Below, one piece after another: positions 47,471 to 57,113 of a DNA stretch of 64,000 nucleotides. The notes beneath the pieces were generated by a model that worked only from the letters and a program-made list of their open reading frames with translations, had not been told where the DNA came from and did no database searches. Position numbers and translations under genes: made by a program. Each line of letters opens with the position of its first letter. Positions within the stretch are counted from its first letter, which is position 1. This DNA comes from Rhodobacteraceae bacterium HLUCCA08 (GTDB lineage Bacteria > Pseudomonadota > Alphaproteobacteria > Rhodobacterales > Rhodobacteraceae), in contig LJSF01000007.1 in the NCBI GenBank assembly GCA_001314655.1, positions 1 through 64,000 of the forward strand, given 5' to 3'.

Positions 47471-48416
47471 GCACCCATCTCCGCCGCAGGTGGAAATTCA
47501 ACAGCGTGATCAACCCGATGACGAAGCACAGCACATAGGCCAAGGCCGAGGCATAGCCCATCTCGAAATGCACGAAGGCGTTCTGGTAGATGTAGAAGGC
47601 CAGCGTGGTCGAGGCCCGGTTCGGCCCGCCATTGGTCAGCGCATAGGTGATCTCGAAGGTCTGGGTGGACCGCACCAGCGCCAGGATCAGCACGAAGAAC
47701 AGGCTGCGCGACAGCAGCGGCAGGGTGATCGCGTAGAACCGCCGGAAGGCGCCCGCGCCGTCGACCCGGGCGGCCTCGTATAGGCCGGGGTTGATGGTCT
47801 GCAGCCCGGCGATCAGCAGGATCATGTAGAACCCCGCGTCCTTCCAGACCGACACGATGGCGACCGCGGGCAACGCCCAGGCCGGATCGGCAAGCCAGGC
47901 GATCCGGTCGATGTCGACCTGCCCGAGCAGGTGATTGAGCAGCCCGAAGCGGGTCGAAAAGATCCAGCGCCAGGCCAGCGTGACGGCGACGGTGGCGGTG
48001 ATGTAGGGCAGAAAGAACGCGCCGCGGAAAAACGCCGAAGAGCGCAGGGCGTTGTTGAGCAGCACCGCCAGCGTCACCGACACGATCATGACGCCCGGCA
48101 CATACATCGCGGTGAACCACAGCGTATTGCCCAGCACCTCGCGCGAGACGGGCGAGGTCAGGATATGGGCGTAATTGTCCAGCCCGACCCAGGCGACATC
48201 GTCGAAGATCCGCCAGCTGGTGAAGGACAGGGCAAAGGCCCAGCCGATGGGGATCAGCCGAAACACCAGAAGCCCGACGATCGCGGGCAGCAGAAACAGC
48301 AGTGCCGGAGCCCATGTTTTCCACCGCGACCGGCGCGGGGGCACAGCAGGCTCCGTGTCGGACACGGGCACGCGCCCCCGGGGGTCGGGGACGCGCGTCA
48401 ATGCAATCTCGGTCAC
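47463..48416 (-). CDS. CUT1 sugar ABC transporter permease (MalF/UgpA type)
   Basis: 317 residues with an N-terminal cytoplasmic extension, six helices and the EAA loop LYEAARVDGAGAFRRFYAITL. It overlaps the binding-protein gene by 4 bases and the partner permease by 8, so the three are tightly coupled. Confidence 0.92.
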   Translation of the reverse strand: MTEIALTRVPDPRGRVPVSDTEPAVPPRRSRWKTWAPALLFLLPAIVGLLVFRLIPIGWAFALSFTSWRIFDDVAWVGLDNYAHILTSPVSREVLGNTLWFTAMYVPGVMIVSVTLAVLLNNALRSSAFFRGAFFLPYITATVAVTLAWRWIFSTRFGLLNHLLGQVDIDRIAWLADPAWALPAVAIVSVWKDAGFYMILLIAGLQTINPGLYEAARVDGAGAFRRFYAITLPLLSRSLFFVLILALVRSTQTFEITYALTNGGPNRASTTLAFYIYQNAFVHFEMGYASALAYVLCFVIGLITLLNFHLRRRWVHE

Positions 48417-49687
48417 CGCGACAGGATGTCGTTGCCGTAGGCGGTGGCGGCGTCCAGCGCGTCGTCAAGCGATTTGCGGCCGTTGAACACTTCGTCCAGC
48501 TCGCCGTTCAGACCACCCGAACCTGCGGCGGCATAGCCGCGCCAGGCGCTCCAGTTCGGGGTGAACCCGGTATAGAGCGGCTGGGTGCCGATCTCGAGGA
48601 TCAGGTCCATGTTGTCGGGCTGCTGGCCGCGGCCCAGCCATTCCTCGGTCATCGCGGTGGCGGTCCAGGCCGGCACCTTGCCGCCGGTGTAATCCGCCGC
48701 ACTCAGCGTCGGGCCGGTCAGGTGCTGGACCAGCGCCCAGGCCAGATCGGTCTGTTCGCTGTCGGTGGTCACCGCCAGCATGTCGGCCCAGGCATAGGCC
48801 ACGGCGGTTTCGGCGGTGGCGTCGGGCCCCATCGGAACCTGCGCGATGCCCCATTCGAAGCTGTCGCCGATCAGGGCGCGGTTGTTGTCGATGTTCCACG
48901 ACCCGTCGACCCACATCGCCGCCATGCCCATGCCGAAGATGTCCTGCTGGCGGATGCCTTCCATTTCCAGCGGGCGCGGGGCGAAGCCGTCATCGACGAT
49001 CGAGGCCAGGAAGGCGAGCGCGTTCACGGCCTCTTGGTTGATCTCCAGCGCGGCGCCGTCCTCGGTGACATACCGCCCGCCATTGCGGAACACCCAAGGG
49101 TCGGTCTGCGCGTAGCGGCCATAGACCCAAAAGCCATATTGCTCGGGCGTGCCGTCGTCATCGGCGTCGATGGTCAACGCCTCGGCGGCGGTGCGGAACT
49201 CTTCCCAGGTCCAGTCGGCGTCGGGATAGTCGAGCCCCGCGGCGTCGAAGGCCGTGCGGTTGTAGAACAGCACCGGCGCGACCCAGTTCTGCGGAAAGGC
49301 GACCTGCGCCCCGTCGATCTCGCCGATCTCGACCGCGCTTTCGAAATACCCCTCGAGCGAGGCGTCACCGATCAGCGGGGCAAGGTCCATCAGGTTGCCC
49401 GCGGCGGCCCATTCCTGCACGAAGCCCGACGACATCGCCATCACATCGGGCAGATCGCCCGAGGCCGCCAGCGCCGAGACGCGCGGCCAGTAGTCGGAGG
49501 GCGGCATCGCCTGCACCTCGACGGTGACGCCGGGGTTCGCCGCTTCGAAGTCGGCGATGGCGGCTTGCTCGATCTCGGCCTGCTCGGTCGACCACAGCAT
49601 GTAGGTCAGCGTGGTGTCCTGTGCCGCCGCGGCGCCTGCCAGGCAGATCAGTGCGGATGTGCAAAGCGCGGTCTTCGTCATCTTCAT
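48413..49687 (-). CDS. CUT1 ABC transporter substrate-binding protein
   Basis: 424 residues; MKMTKTALCTSALICLAGAA is a Sec signal peptide with a cleavage site near AAAQ. The mature protein, opening TTLTYMLWSTEQAE, is of the extracellular solute-binding family 1 type. The sugar ligand is not predictable. ATG at 49687 was chosen because two in-frame codons upstream are too near the palindromic promoter region to add anything. First gene of a three-gene transporter unit. Confidence 0.9.
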   Translation of the reverse strand: MKMTKTALCTSALICLAGAAAAQDTTLTYMLWSTEQAEIEQAAIADFEAANPGVTVEVQAMPPSDYWPRVSALAASGDLPDVMAMSSGFVQEWAAAGNLMDLAPLIGDASLEGYFESAVEIGEIDGAQVAFPQNWVAPVLFYNRTAFDAAGLDYPDADWTWEEFRTAAEALTIDADDDGTPEQYGFWVYGRYAQTDPWVFRNGGRYVTEDGAALEINQEAVNALAFLASIVDDGFAPRPLEMEGIRQQDIFGMGMAAMWVDGSWNIDNNRALIGDSFEWGIAQVPMGPDATAETAVAYAWADMLAVTTDSEQTDLAWALVQHLTGPTLSAADYTGGKVPAWTATAMTEEWLGRGQQPDNMDLILEIGTQPLYTGFTPNWSAWRGYAAAGSGGLNGELDEVFNGRKSLDDALDAATAYGNDILSR

Positions 49688-49737
49688 GGGGACCCCTGTC
49701 ATCAAAACTTCATCATTCGGCGGCTGGATACCGACCG

Positions 49738-49751
49738 GATGTCATGACATC
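49738..49751. promoter_or_regulatory. Perfect 14-bp palindrome, candidate operator
   Basis: GATGTCATGACATC lies in the 121-base gap between the divergent binding-protein and PHP hydrolase genes, about 50 bases from each start. A single regulator site could control both units. The regulator gene is not in the window. Confidence 0.5.
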
Positions 49752-49808
49752 GGTAGCGGCGTCGGGTGATACTTTTGTGACAACGCCCGGTGGCGGGATG
49801 CGGGGAAA

Positions 49809-50723
49809 ATGGGCGGTTCGATCGAACAACAATTGCCATTCGCGGCGCCGGGCCGGTTCTGGCGCGGCAATATGCACATGCATTCCACTCTGTCCGACGG
49901 CGCTCATGGCGTGGCCGAGGCCTGCGCGGCCTATGCCCGCGAAGGCTATGATTTCGTTGCCATGACCGATCACTTCCTGCCGCAATACGGCCATCCGGTG
50001 ACCGATACCCGCGCCTGTCACACCGACCGCTTCATCACCCTTGCCGGCGCGGAATTGCATCAGGGCCGATTGGGCAACGGAGAGCTTTGGCACATCGTCG
50101 CGGTCGGCCTGCCGTGGGATTTCGCCGCCCCGCAGGAGGGCGAGACGGCGCAGGCGATCTGCGCCCGCGCCGCGGCGGCGGGCGCCTTTCTTGCCTTCGC
50201 CCATCCCGGCTGGTTCGCGCTGACGCCCGAGGACCTGCGGACGCTGCCCATGGTCCATGCGGTCGAGGTCTACAACCACGGGACCGAGATCGCGCAGATG
50301 CGCGGCGACGGTTGGTATCTGGCCGACATGGCTCTGAACGAGGGACGCCGCCTGACCGCCATCGCCACGGATGACATGCACCGGCTTGGTGTCGGCTTCG
50401 GCGGCGGCTGGACGATGGTCAAGGCGACCGCCCTGACCCCCGAGGCGATCCTGGCGGCGCTTCATGCCGGGCAGTTCTACGCCACGCAGGGCCCGATGAT
50501 CCATGACATCCGCATGGAGGACGCGGCGCTTGTCATCGACTGTTCTCCCGTCGTCACCGCCGCCCTCGTGGGCAGCCGGGCGCGGCGCGCCAATGCCGCG
50601 GTCACCGAGATCGCCAGCCGCGTGACCCTGCCGCTGTCGGGCATGCAGGACGGCTATGTCCGCGTCATCCTGCGCGACCGGCACGGGCGGCATGCCTGGA
50701 CCAACCCGGTCTGGCTGTCGTGA
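49809..50723 (+). CDS. CehA/McbA-type PHP-domain metallohydrolase
   Basis: 304 residues with PHP metal motifs: NMHMHSTLSDGAHG, AMTDHFLPQYG, the middle FAHPGWF and IATDDMHRLG. Such enzymes hydrolyse phosphoesters or carbamate esters. Divergent from the sugar transporter genes, and followed after 12 bases by the transporter ATPase gene, so it probably acts on the imported compound. Confidence 0.85.
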   Translation: MGGSIEQQLPFAAPGRFWRGNMHMHSTLSDGAHGVAEACAAYAREGYDFVAMTDHFLPQYGHPVTDTRACHTDRFITLAGAELHQGRLGNGELWHIVAVGLPWDFAAPQEGETAQAICARAAAAGAFLAFAHPGWFALTPEDLRTLPMVHAVEVYNHGTEIAQMRGDGWYLADMALNEGRRLTAIATDDMHRLGVGFGGGWTMVKATALTPEAILAALHAGQFYATQGPMIHDIRMEDAALVIDCSPVVTAALVGSRARRANAAVTEIASRVTLPLSGMQDGYVRVILRDRHGRHAWTNPVWLS

Positions 50724-50735
50724 GGGCGGCGTAGC

Positions 50736-51833
50736 GTGGCCGAGGTTTCGCTCCAGGCGATCACCCGCCGCTTCGGCCCCACGGACGTGCTGCGCGGTAT
50801 CGACCTCGAGATCGCGGAGGGGTCCTTCACCGTGATCGTCGGCCCCTCGGGCTGCGGGAAATCGACGCTGTTGCGCATCCTCGCCGGTCTCGACACGCCG
50901 ACCTCGGGGCGCCTGCGGATCGGGGGGCGCGACGTGACCGGGCTGGAACCGGCCGAGCGGCGCATCGCCATGGTGTTCCAGAACTATTCGCTCTACCCGC
51001 ACATGAGCGTGCGCGAGAACATGGCCTTTCCGCTGCGCTCCCTGGGCATGGGCCGAACCGAGCGGGCGGCGGCCATCGACCGGGCGGCCGACATCCTGCG
51101 CATCGGCGACCTGCTTGACCGCAAGCCCGCGCAATTGTCGGGCGGCCAGCGCCAGCGGGTCGCCATCGGCCGGGCCATCGTGCGCGAACCCTCGGTGTTC
51201 CTGTTCGACGAACCGCTGTCGAACCTCGATGCCGCGCTGCGCGGGCAGATGCGGGTGGAACTGGCCGAACTGCACCGGCAGCTTGGCACGACCATGATCT
51301 ATGTCACCCATGATCAGGTCGAGGCGATGACCATGGCCGAGCGGATCGTGGTGCTGAATGGCGGCCGGGTGGAGCAGGTCGGCGCGCCGATGGAGCTGTA
51401 TCGGTCGCCCGCCACGCGCTTTGTCGCAGGCTTCATCGGGCAGCCGTCGATGAACCTGTTGCCGGCTACGGTCGATCGGGCCGATGCGCTGCGGGTGGTG
51501 GCCAGGATCGGGCCGGACCAGCGGATCGAGGCCGCCATCGACGGCCGCAGCCTTGCGCCGGGGGACGCGATCAGCGTCGGCATCCGACCCGACGATCTGG
51601 CGGTGGTGGCGCAAACGGGCCTCTCGGTGCGGCTCAGCGTGCTGGAACGGCTCGGGGCGCAGACCGTCGTTCACGCCCGCACCGACAGCGGCGCGGCGCT
51701 CTCGGCGGTGGTCGCGGGCGACACCGATCTGGCGCCGGGCGACAGGGTCGACATGCTGGCCCGGCCCGACAGGGTGCATGTCTTTGCCGGCGACGGTCAG
51801 GCGCTGCCGCGCGCCGCGCAGCCGGCCTTGTGA
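50736..51833 (+). CDS. ugpC: CUT1 sugar ABC transporter ATPase (UgpC/MalK type)
   Basis: 365 residues from GTG 50736; Walker [10 protein letters not shown], signature LSGGQRQR, Walker [14 protein letters not shown]-loop [13 protein letters not shown], and a C-terminal TOBE-type domain. It powers the permeases encoded on the other strand. The 253 bases to the next gene hold no supportable gene. Confidence 0.93.
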   Translation: MAEVSLQAITRRFGPTDVLRGIDLEIAEGSFTVIVGPSGCGKSTLLRILAGLDTPTSGRLRIGGRDVTGLEPAERRIAMVFQNYSLYPHMSVRENMAFPLRSLGMGRTERAAAIDRAADILRIGDLLDRKPAQLSGGQRQRVAIGRAIVREPSVFLFDEPLSNLDAALRGQMRVELAELHRQLGTTMIYVTHDQVEAMTMAERIVVLNGGRVEQVGAPMELYRSPATRFVAGFIGQPSMNLLPATVDRADALRVVARIGPDQRIEAAIDGRSLAPGDAISVGIRPDDLAVVAQTGLSVRLSVLERLGAQTVVHARTDSGAALSAVVAGDTDLAPGDRVDMLARPDRVHVFAGDGQALPRAAQPAL

Positions 51834-52086
51834 TGGCCGATGTCCGGTTGCTCGAACCGCTGCATGGCTCGGGCGGGGCGGTGCGGCGCGGCTGTGTCGA
51901 TCAGCGCCAGCCGCGTGTCCGGCCCTGTTTCATGCAGGATGCGCCTGCGGATCGACGGCGGCCGGCGCCGATCCCGGCCGCGGCGCGACAGGGACGTCGC
52001 GGGGGCCCGGCCCTGCCTGCGACGCGGCCCGTGACCGACACTCCGGCCCGGGCCGCCCCTGCCCTGCCCCCGGACCTTGCGCAAAG

Positions 52087-53022
52087 ATGACGGCCTGGGT
52101 CTTCGAAACCCTTGTTCTTCCCAAGGATGACGCCGCCCCGATGGCCTGCGAGGATCGCGTGCTGGTCCTGCCGCCCGATTTCGCGGCGGTGATCGACGGC
52201 GCGACCGACCTGACCGGCCAGCGGTTCGAGGGGCGGACCGGTGGGGCGTTGGCCGCCGAGGCGATCGTGGCGGCCTTCGCGCAAGCCTGGCTCCGGGCGC
52301 GTCAAGGCGGGCCCGACCCGTTTGCGACGGCACAAGGGGCGCTGGCGCTGGCCGACCGGGCGATCGCGCGCCTCTACCGTCGGCTTGGCCTGACCGAGGC
52401 CGCGCAAGACCCGGCGCGCCGAATGCGGGCCGCCTTTGCGGTGGCCTCGTTGCGCGATGGTGTCTGGCGCGGCGTCGGTGTCGGGGATTGTGCGCTCCGG
52501 TTCGACGACCGGCCCCCGATCCTGCGCGACCATTCCGCCGAGCAGGTCCTGGCGGCCTGGCGCGCGACCATGATCGCAGCGGACCCGCACAGGTCCGAGA
52601 CGGATATCCGCGCCGCGCTTCTGGGCGGTCTGGCCCGCGCGGATGCCCCGGCGCGGCAGGCCGCAACCCGGATCCTTGCCCCCGGACTGGCCGAGCGCGC
52701 GCTGCAGGCCGGATTGGCCGGGATGCGCGCCGCGCGCCCCGGCGATCCGCTCGGCTTCGGTGTCGCGGACGGTGTCGGCGACATGGGGCACGGCTTTTGC
52801 TGGCAGGTCGAGGCGCGGGCCGACAGCGCCACCGCGCTTGCGCTCTGGACCGATGGTTGGTTGGCACCCGCGGGCCATCAGGTCGATGACTGGATCGCGG
52901 CGGCCAGGCGCGTGCACGCCGAGGATCCGCGACGATCCCGCCGGTTTCCCTGCGTGAAGGGGGCGACCCCCAGTGGCCGCCACGACGACATGGGGCTTGT
53001 CCTGATCAATCGAACGGGGTGA
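52087..53022 (+). CDS. PP2C-like serine/threonine phosphatase domain protein
   Basis: 311 residues with PP2C metal-site positions: VIDGATDLTG early, GVGVGDCALRF in the middle, LALWTDGW and RHDDMGLVLI late. The aspartates of these motifs bind two divalent metals and dephosphorylate Ser/Thr. The ATG at 52087 is used. No kinase or type VI secretion gene is adjacent, so the target is unknown. Confidence 0.72.
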   Translation: MTAWVFETLVLPKDDAAPMACEDRVLVLPPDFAAVIDGATDLTGQRFEGRTGGALAAEAIVAAFAQAWLRARQGGPDPFATAQGALALADRAIARLYRRLGLTEAAQDPARRMRAAFAVASLRDGVWRGVGVGDCALRFDDRPPILRDHSAEQVLAAWRATMIAADPHRSETDIRAALLGGLARADAPARQAATRILAPGLAERALQAGLAGMRAARPGDPLGFGVADGVGDMGHGFCWQVEARADSATALALWTDGWLAPAGHQVDDWIAAARRVHAEDPRRSRRFPCVKGATPSGRHDDMGLVLINRTG

Positions 53023-53778
53023 TCGGCGCGGCGCGCGCCTGTCACGTTGGCCCCGCCGATGCCGATCGCCGACGGGATCACCAGCGTCTCGTCCGCGCGG
53101 CACCGCGGCCTTTGCCCTGCTCGTCTTCGCCCTGTCCGATCCGGCGAACGAGGCCGGGTCCGGCATGGCGTGGGACGCCCCTTTGCCAACCGGTCCGGCG
53201 TCGATCGCATGAAGTAGCCCCATGAAAGTGGTCCACCAACCGGGACAAGGTTTCCCGGGACCCTGCCCTGAAAAAGTGGACGGGGTCAGGCCGGCAGGCG
53301 CTCCATGTCGGCCGGTGATCCGCAGACTGTCGCGGCATGCAGGCGGCGTGAAGCGGAGACACCCTCGATCCAGGCAAAGAGATCCCGGCGCGCTGCGTGC
53401 CGTGTGTGACCTGCCACTGAACGTTCATCCAGCCGCGACCGGAGCCCGGTTGGGGTCTACGCCGATTGGCGCGGGTTGAGCAATCGCCCGACGCGCGGCG
53501 CATGTCTTAACAATCGCTTACGAAATCAGCCCGAGCGCGTGAACTGAGCGTATTAATTCATCAAAAATTGGAAAGCATACTTCCTGAAAGTCAAGCAACT
53601 TTACTTATGGTTAGGCACTTGATCTTCGTTGGAACAACACTGGCGGGCCGCGCAGCGCATGAGGCGCCGAAGGATGCCGCAGCACCGAGGCTCGCCACCC
53701 GACAAACCTTGCGCACCGGAGGTCGGCAGATCGGCCGCGCCGGTAACTGACCACCCCAACAGGCGAAGGAGCCTTGCG
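53023..53778. other. Long intergenic region with AT-rich promoter segment
   Basis: The 756 bases hold no supportable gene. Bases 53510-53640 are distinctly AT-rich, a likely promoter for the amidase-transporter operon. Near 53218-53290 a sequence with GTGGTCCACCAACCGG resembles an insertion sequence end, but no transposase is present. Confidence 0.45.
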
Positions 53779-54507
53779 ATGATGACGGAATTCGGATGGG
53801 AACCCTATCTCAGCGAACGCGACCGCGAACATGACAAGCACTGGGGCAAGACGGCATTGTTCGGCTTCGGCGACAAGCCCGCCCTGGTCCTGATCGACAT
53901 CTACTACAGCGTGCTCGGCCTCGAGCGGCAACCGATCTTCGAGTCGATGAAGACCTGGCCGTCGTCCACCGGGCTGGAAGGCTGGGACGCGGTCGACAAG
54001 ACCGCCGAACTGCTGGCCGTTGCGCGCGAGGCCGGGGTGCCGGTCGTGCATGTCAAGGGTCTGCAATCGGGCATCAAGCCCTGGGTCCATCGCAAGCGGG
54101 GGCCGTCCAAGCTGTCGCCCGAGATGCAGAAGAAGGGCACCGAGATCGTCGCCGAGGTCGCGCCCATCGCCGGCGAGGTGGTGATCGAAAAGACCGCGCC
54201 TTCGGGCTTTCAGGGCACGCCGCTGCATTTCCACCTCAACAGCCTTGGCGTCGATACGCTGATCATGTGCGGCGAAACCACCTCGGGCTGCGTGCGCGCC
54301 TCGGTCGTGGATGCGGCGACCCATCGCTACCGGGTGGGCGTGGTGGCCGATTGCGTCTTCGACCGCACCCAGGCCAGCCATTTCATGAACCTCTACGACA
54401 TGCACCAGAAATATTCGGACGTGATCTCGCTCGACATGGCCAAGGCCTATCTGGCCGAGACCGGCCCGGTGGCGGCCGAACCGCCGCTTCAGCGCAAGGC
54501 GGGCTGA
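53779..54507 (+). CDS. Isochorismatase-family amidase (N-carbamoylsarcosine amidase-like)
   Basis: 242 residues; the Asp-Lys-Cys triad is visible as Asp40 (LVLIDIYYS), Lys138 (VIEKTAPSGF) and nucleophile Cys171 (ETTSGCVRAS). The family hydrolyses amides, ureas or carbamoyl compounds. A ribosome site GAAGGA precedes ATG 53779. It opens a cluster with a peptide importer. Confidence 0.85.
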   Translation: MMTEFGWEPYLSERDREHDKHWGKTALFGFGDKPALVLIDIYYSVLGLERQPIFESMKTWPSSTGLEGWDAVDKTAELLAVAREAGVPVVHVKGLQSGIKPWVHRKRGPSKLSPEMQKKGTEIVAEVAPIAGEVVIEKTAPSGFQGTPLHFHLNSLGVDTLIMCGETTSGCVRASVVDAATHRYRVGVVADCVFDRTQASHFMNLYDMHQKYSDVISLDMAKAYLAETGPVAAEPPLQRKAG

Positions 54508-54588
54508 CACCTGCCAGACTGCGGCCCGGCGTGGCCTGCCGCGCGCCGGGCCCGCACCGATACCCTCAGACGACAAGGAGACCTCCTC

Positions 54589-56124
54589 ATGTTGACGCTC
54601 AATCGCCGCCAGTTTTCCAGCCTCATCGCCGCCGGCCTCGCCCTGCCGCAGACGGCGCTCGCCCAATCCGCCGACAGCAAGACGCTCCGTGTCCGGTTCT
54701 ACGACGATCCCGCGGGCTTCGATCCGGCCAACATCTTTCGGATCGAGAATGAAAACATCGCCTTCAACCTGTTCAGCGGGCTGACGAGCTATGACAGCCG
54801 CACCGGCGAGATCATTCCCGATCTGGCGACATCATGGGAAACCTCCGACAACAAGACCTGGACCTTCCGGCTGCGCGAAGGCGTGGAATTCCACAAGGGC
54901 TACGGCAGCGTCACCGCCGAGGACGTGATCTACAGCTACAGCCGCATCCTCGACGAGGCTACCGCATCCCCCTACCGCGGCACGATGGCCGGCATCGTCC
55001 GGATGGAGGCGCCCGATCCCTACACCGTGGTGATCGAACTGGACGCCCCGAACGGCGGCTTCCTGCACACCGTCGCCAATTACCATCAGGGCCAGATCGT
55101 CAGCCGCCGCGCGATCGAGGACGCGGGCGACCAGGTGCGCTGGAAGCCCGTGGGCACCGGCCCCTATTACCTGGAGTCGATCGACGTCACCTCGCAGATC
55201 GTGCTGAAACGGCACGAGGGCTATTTCCGCGGGCCGGCGCCGATCGAGACCATCGTCTTCGACATCATCAAGGACGAGGCCACCGCCACCATCGCGCTGC
55301 GCAACGGCGAGGTCGACCTGGTGATGCGTTCGAACCGCGAAGAGAACCTGACGACGCTGCGCGCCGAGGGGTTCCAGATGAACTCGGTCGAAAACTATGC
55401 CGTGGCGCTCAAGGTGCTGAACCCCGAATTCGCGCCCTTCGCCGACAGCCGGGTGCGGCAGGCCATCGCCCATGCGATCGATTACGACGCGATCACCGGC
55501 GCGATCTCGCCCTCGCTCAGCCAGGGGACGACCTCGATCCTGCTGCCCTGGATGCCGGTCTATTCCGACGATATCCCGACCTATCCCTATGATCCCGACC
55601 GCGCCCGCGCGCTGCTGGCCGAAGCGGGCTATGGCGACGGTTTTTCGTTCCGGCACCTGGGCACCTCGGCGCAGGGCGTGACCGAGCTGCAGCAATTCGA
55701 GATCGACTTCCTTGCCCAGGTCGGGCTCGACATGCAGATGGAACTGGTCGACACGCCGACCTTCAACCAGCGTCGCAATGCCGGTGAATTCGAGATGGCG
55801 ACGCGCCTTCTGCCGGCGATCGACCCCGACCTGATCCTGTTCAGCTACCTGCACCCGGACAACACGGTGCCCGGCGGGCTGAACGGCGCGCGCTACGACA
55901 ACCCGGAGGTGACCGACCTGCTGATCGCCGCCCGGGCCGAACCCGACCCCGAAACCTCGTTCGCGCAATACGCCGAATTGCAGCGGATCGTGATGTCCGA
56001 GCTGCCGTATATCCCGACCTATGCCAACAACGTGTTCTGGCCCGGCAAGCCGACCGTCACCGGGGTGAACATCAACTACCTTGCCCAGGTCAATTTCTTC
56101 GAAGTCGACGTGACCGTCGCCTGA
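54589..56124 (+). CDS. Peptide-type ABC transporter substrate-binding protein (family 5)
   Basis: 511 residues; TAT-like signal with RRQFSS, then hydrophobic stretch ending TALAQS. The mature part, DPANIFRIENENIAFNLFSG and GTGPYYLESID, is of the DppA/OppA family. Ligand unknown. Ribosome site AAGGAG precedes ATG 54589. Confidence 0.92.
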   Translation: MLTLNRRQFSSLIAAGLALPQTALAQSADSKTLRVRFYDDPAGFDPANIFRIENENIAFNLFSGLTSYDSRTGEIIPDLATSWETSDNKTWTFRLREGVEFHKGYGSVTAEDVIYSYSRILDEATASPYRGTMAGIVRMEAPDPYTVVIELDAPNGGFLHTVANYHQGQIVSRRAIEDAGDQVRWKPVGTGPYYLESIDVTSQIVLKRHEGYFRGPAPIETIVFDIIKDEATATIALRNGEVDLVMRSNREENLTTLRAEGFQMNSVENYAVALKVLNPEFAPFADSRVRQAIAHAIDYDAITGAISPSLSQGTTSILLPWMPVYSDDIPTYPYDPDRARALLAEAGYGDGFSFRHLGTSAQGVTELQQFEIDFLAQVGLDMQMELVDTPTFNQRRNAGEFEMATRLLPAIDPDLILFSYLHPDNTVPGGLNGARYDNPEVTDLLIAARAEPDPETSFAQYAELQRIVMSELPYIPTYANNVFWPGKPTVTGVNINYLAQVNFFEVDVTVA

Positions 56125-56148
56125 TCTGCACGCAAAGGAGCGTCGGCC

Positions 56149-57096
56149 ATGCTCGATTATGCGCTCAAGAAGTCGGTCCAGCTTGTCGTCACCATCTTCG
56201 GCGTCGTCACGCTGGTGTTCTTCACGCTTCGGTTGATCCCGGGCGATGCGGCATCGGCCATGGCCGGCGACACGATGTCGGGCGAAGCCCTGGAGCTGCT
56301 GCGCGAACAGATGGGCCTGAACGAGCCGATCCTGGCGCAATATGCCGCCTATCTGCGCGATCTCGTGACGCTGGATCTGGGGCAGACCATCACCACCCGC
56401 CTGCCGGTGGCCGAGATGATCGGCAAGGCGATCCCGGTGACGCTCAGCATCGCGGTGCTGACCATCGTGCTGACGGTGATCATATCGATCCCGCTGGGCA
56501 CGGTGGCGGCCTACATGGCGCACAAGGGGCGGGCGCGGCTCGACAACCTGCTGACCGGCTTTGCCATGATCGTGGATCTGATGCCCTCGTTCTGGACCGC
56601 GCTGGTCTTTTTGCTGCTGTTCTCGCTGACGCTGGGCTGGTTTCCGGCCTCGGGCATGGTCAGCCTCGACGATCCGGCGGTCTTTCTGTCGCGCATCGCC
56701 CTGCCCGTGCTGGTGCTGTCGGTCACGCAGATCGCCACGATGGCACGGATCACCCGCACCTCGGTTCTGGAAATCCTGTCCGAGGATTACGTCCGCACCG
56801 CCCGCGCCATGGGCTGGTCGGAGTTCCGGGTGCTGTTCCGGCACGCGCTCAAGAATGCCGCCCTGCCGATCGCCACGGTGATCGGGCTCAGCTTCGGAAA
56901 TCTGCTCAACGGGACGGTGATCGTCGAATTCATCTTCACCATCCCGGGGATCGGCAACCTGCTGATCAACGGGATCAACAGCCGCGACTACCAGCTGGTG
57001 CAGACGCTGATCGTCTTCTACGCGCTGCTGTTCGTCACGATCAACTTCATCACCGACATCGTCTACCGCGCGCTCGACCCGCGCGTGACCTTCTGA
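56149..57096 (+). CDS. Peptide ABC transporter permease DppB type
   Basis: 315 residues; six helices, N-terminal MLDYALKKSVQLVVTIFGVV, permease loop EDYVRTARAMGWSEFRVLFR. AAAGGAGC ribosome site. It lies 24 bases after the binding protein gene. Confidence 0.93.
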   Translation: MLDYALKKSVQLVVTIFGVVTLVFFTLRLIPGDAASAMAGDTMSGEALELLREQMGLNEPILAQYAAYLRDLVTLDLGQTITTRLPVAEMIGKAIPVTLSIAVLTIVLTVIISIPLGTVAAYMAHKGRARLDNLLTGFAMIVDLMPSFWTALVFLLLFSLTLGWFPASGMVSLDDPAVFLSRIALPVLVLSVTQIATMARITRTSVLEILSEDYVRTARAMGWSEFRVLFRHALKNAALPIATVIGLSFGNLLNGTVIVEFIFTIPGIGNLLINGINSRDYQLVQTLIVFYALLFVTINFITDIVYRALDPRVTF

Positions 57097-57113
57097 CGCC
57101 GGGGGACAGCAAG

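Noticed and set aside
51830-52090. Small frame overlapping the UgpC-type ATPase stop
   Set aside because: Pro/Arg/Ala-rich product, no homology pattern; likely GC-rich noise.
53218-53290. Insertion sequence end
   Set aside because: Only a short sequence resembling an end; no transposase or paired inverted repeat found.
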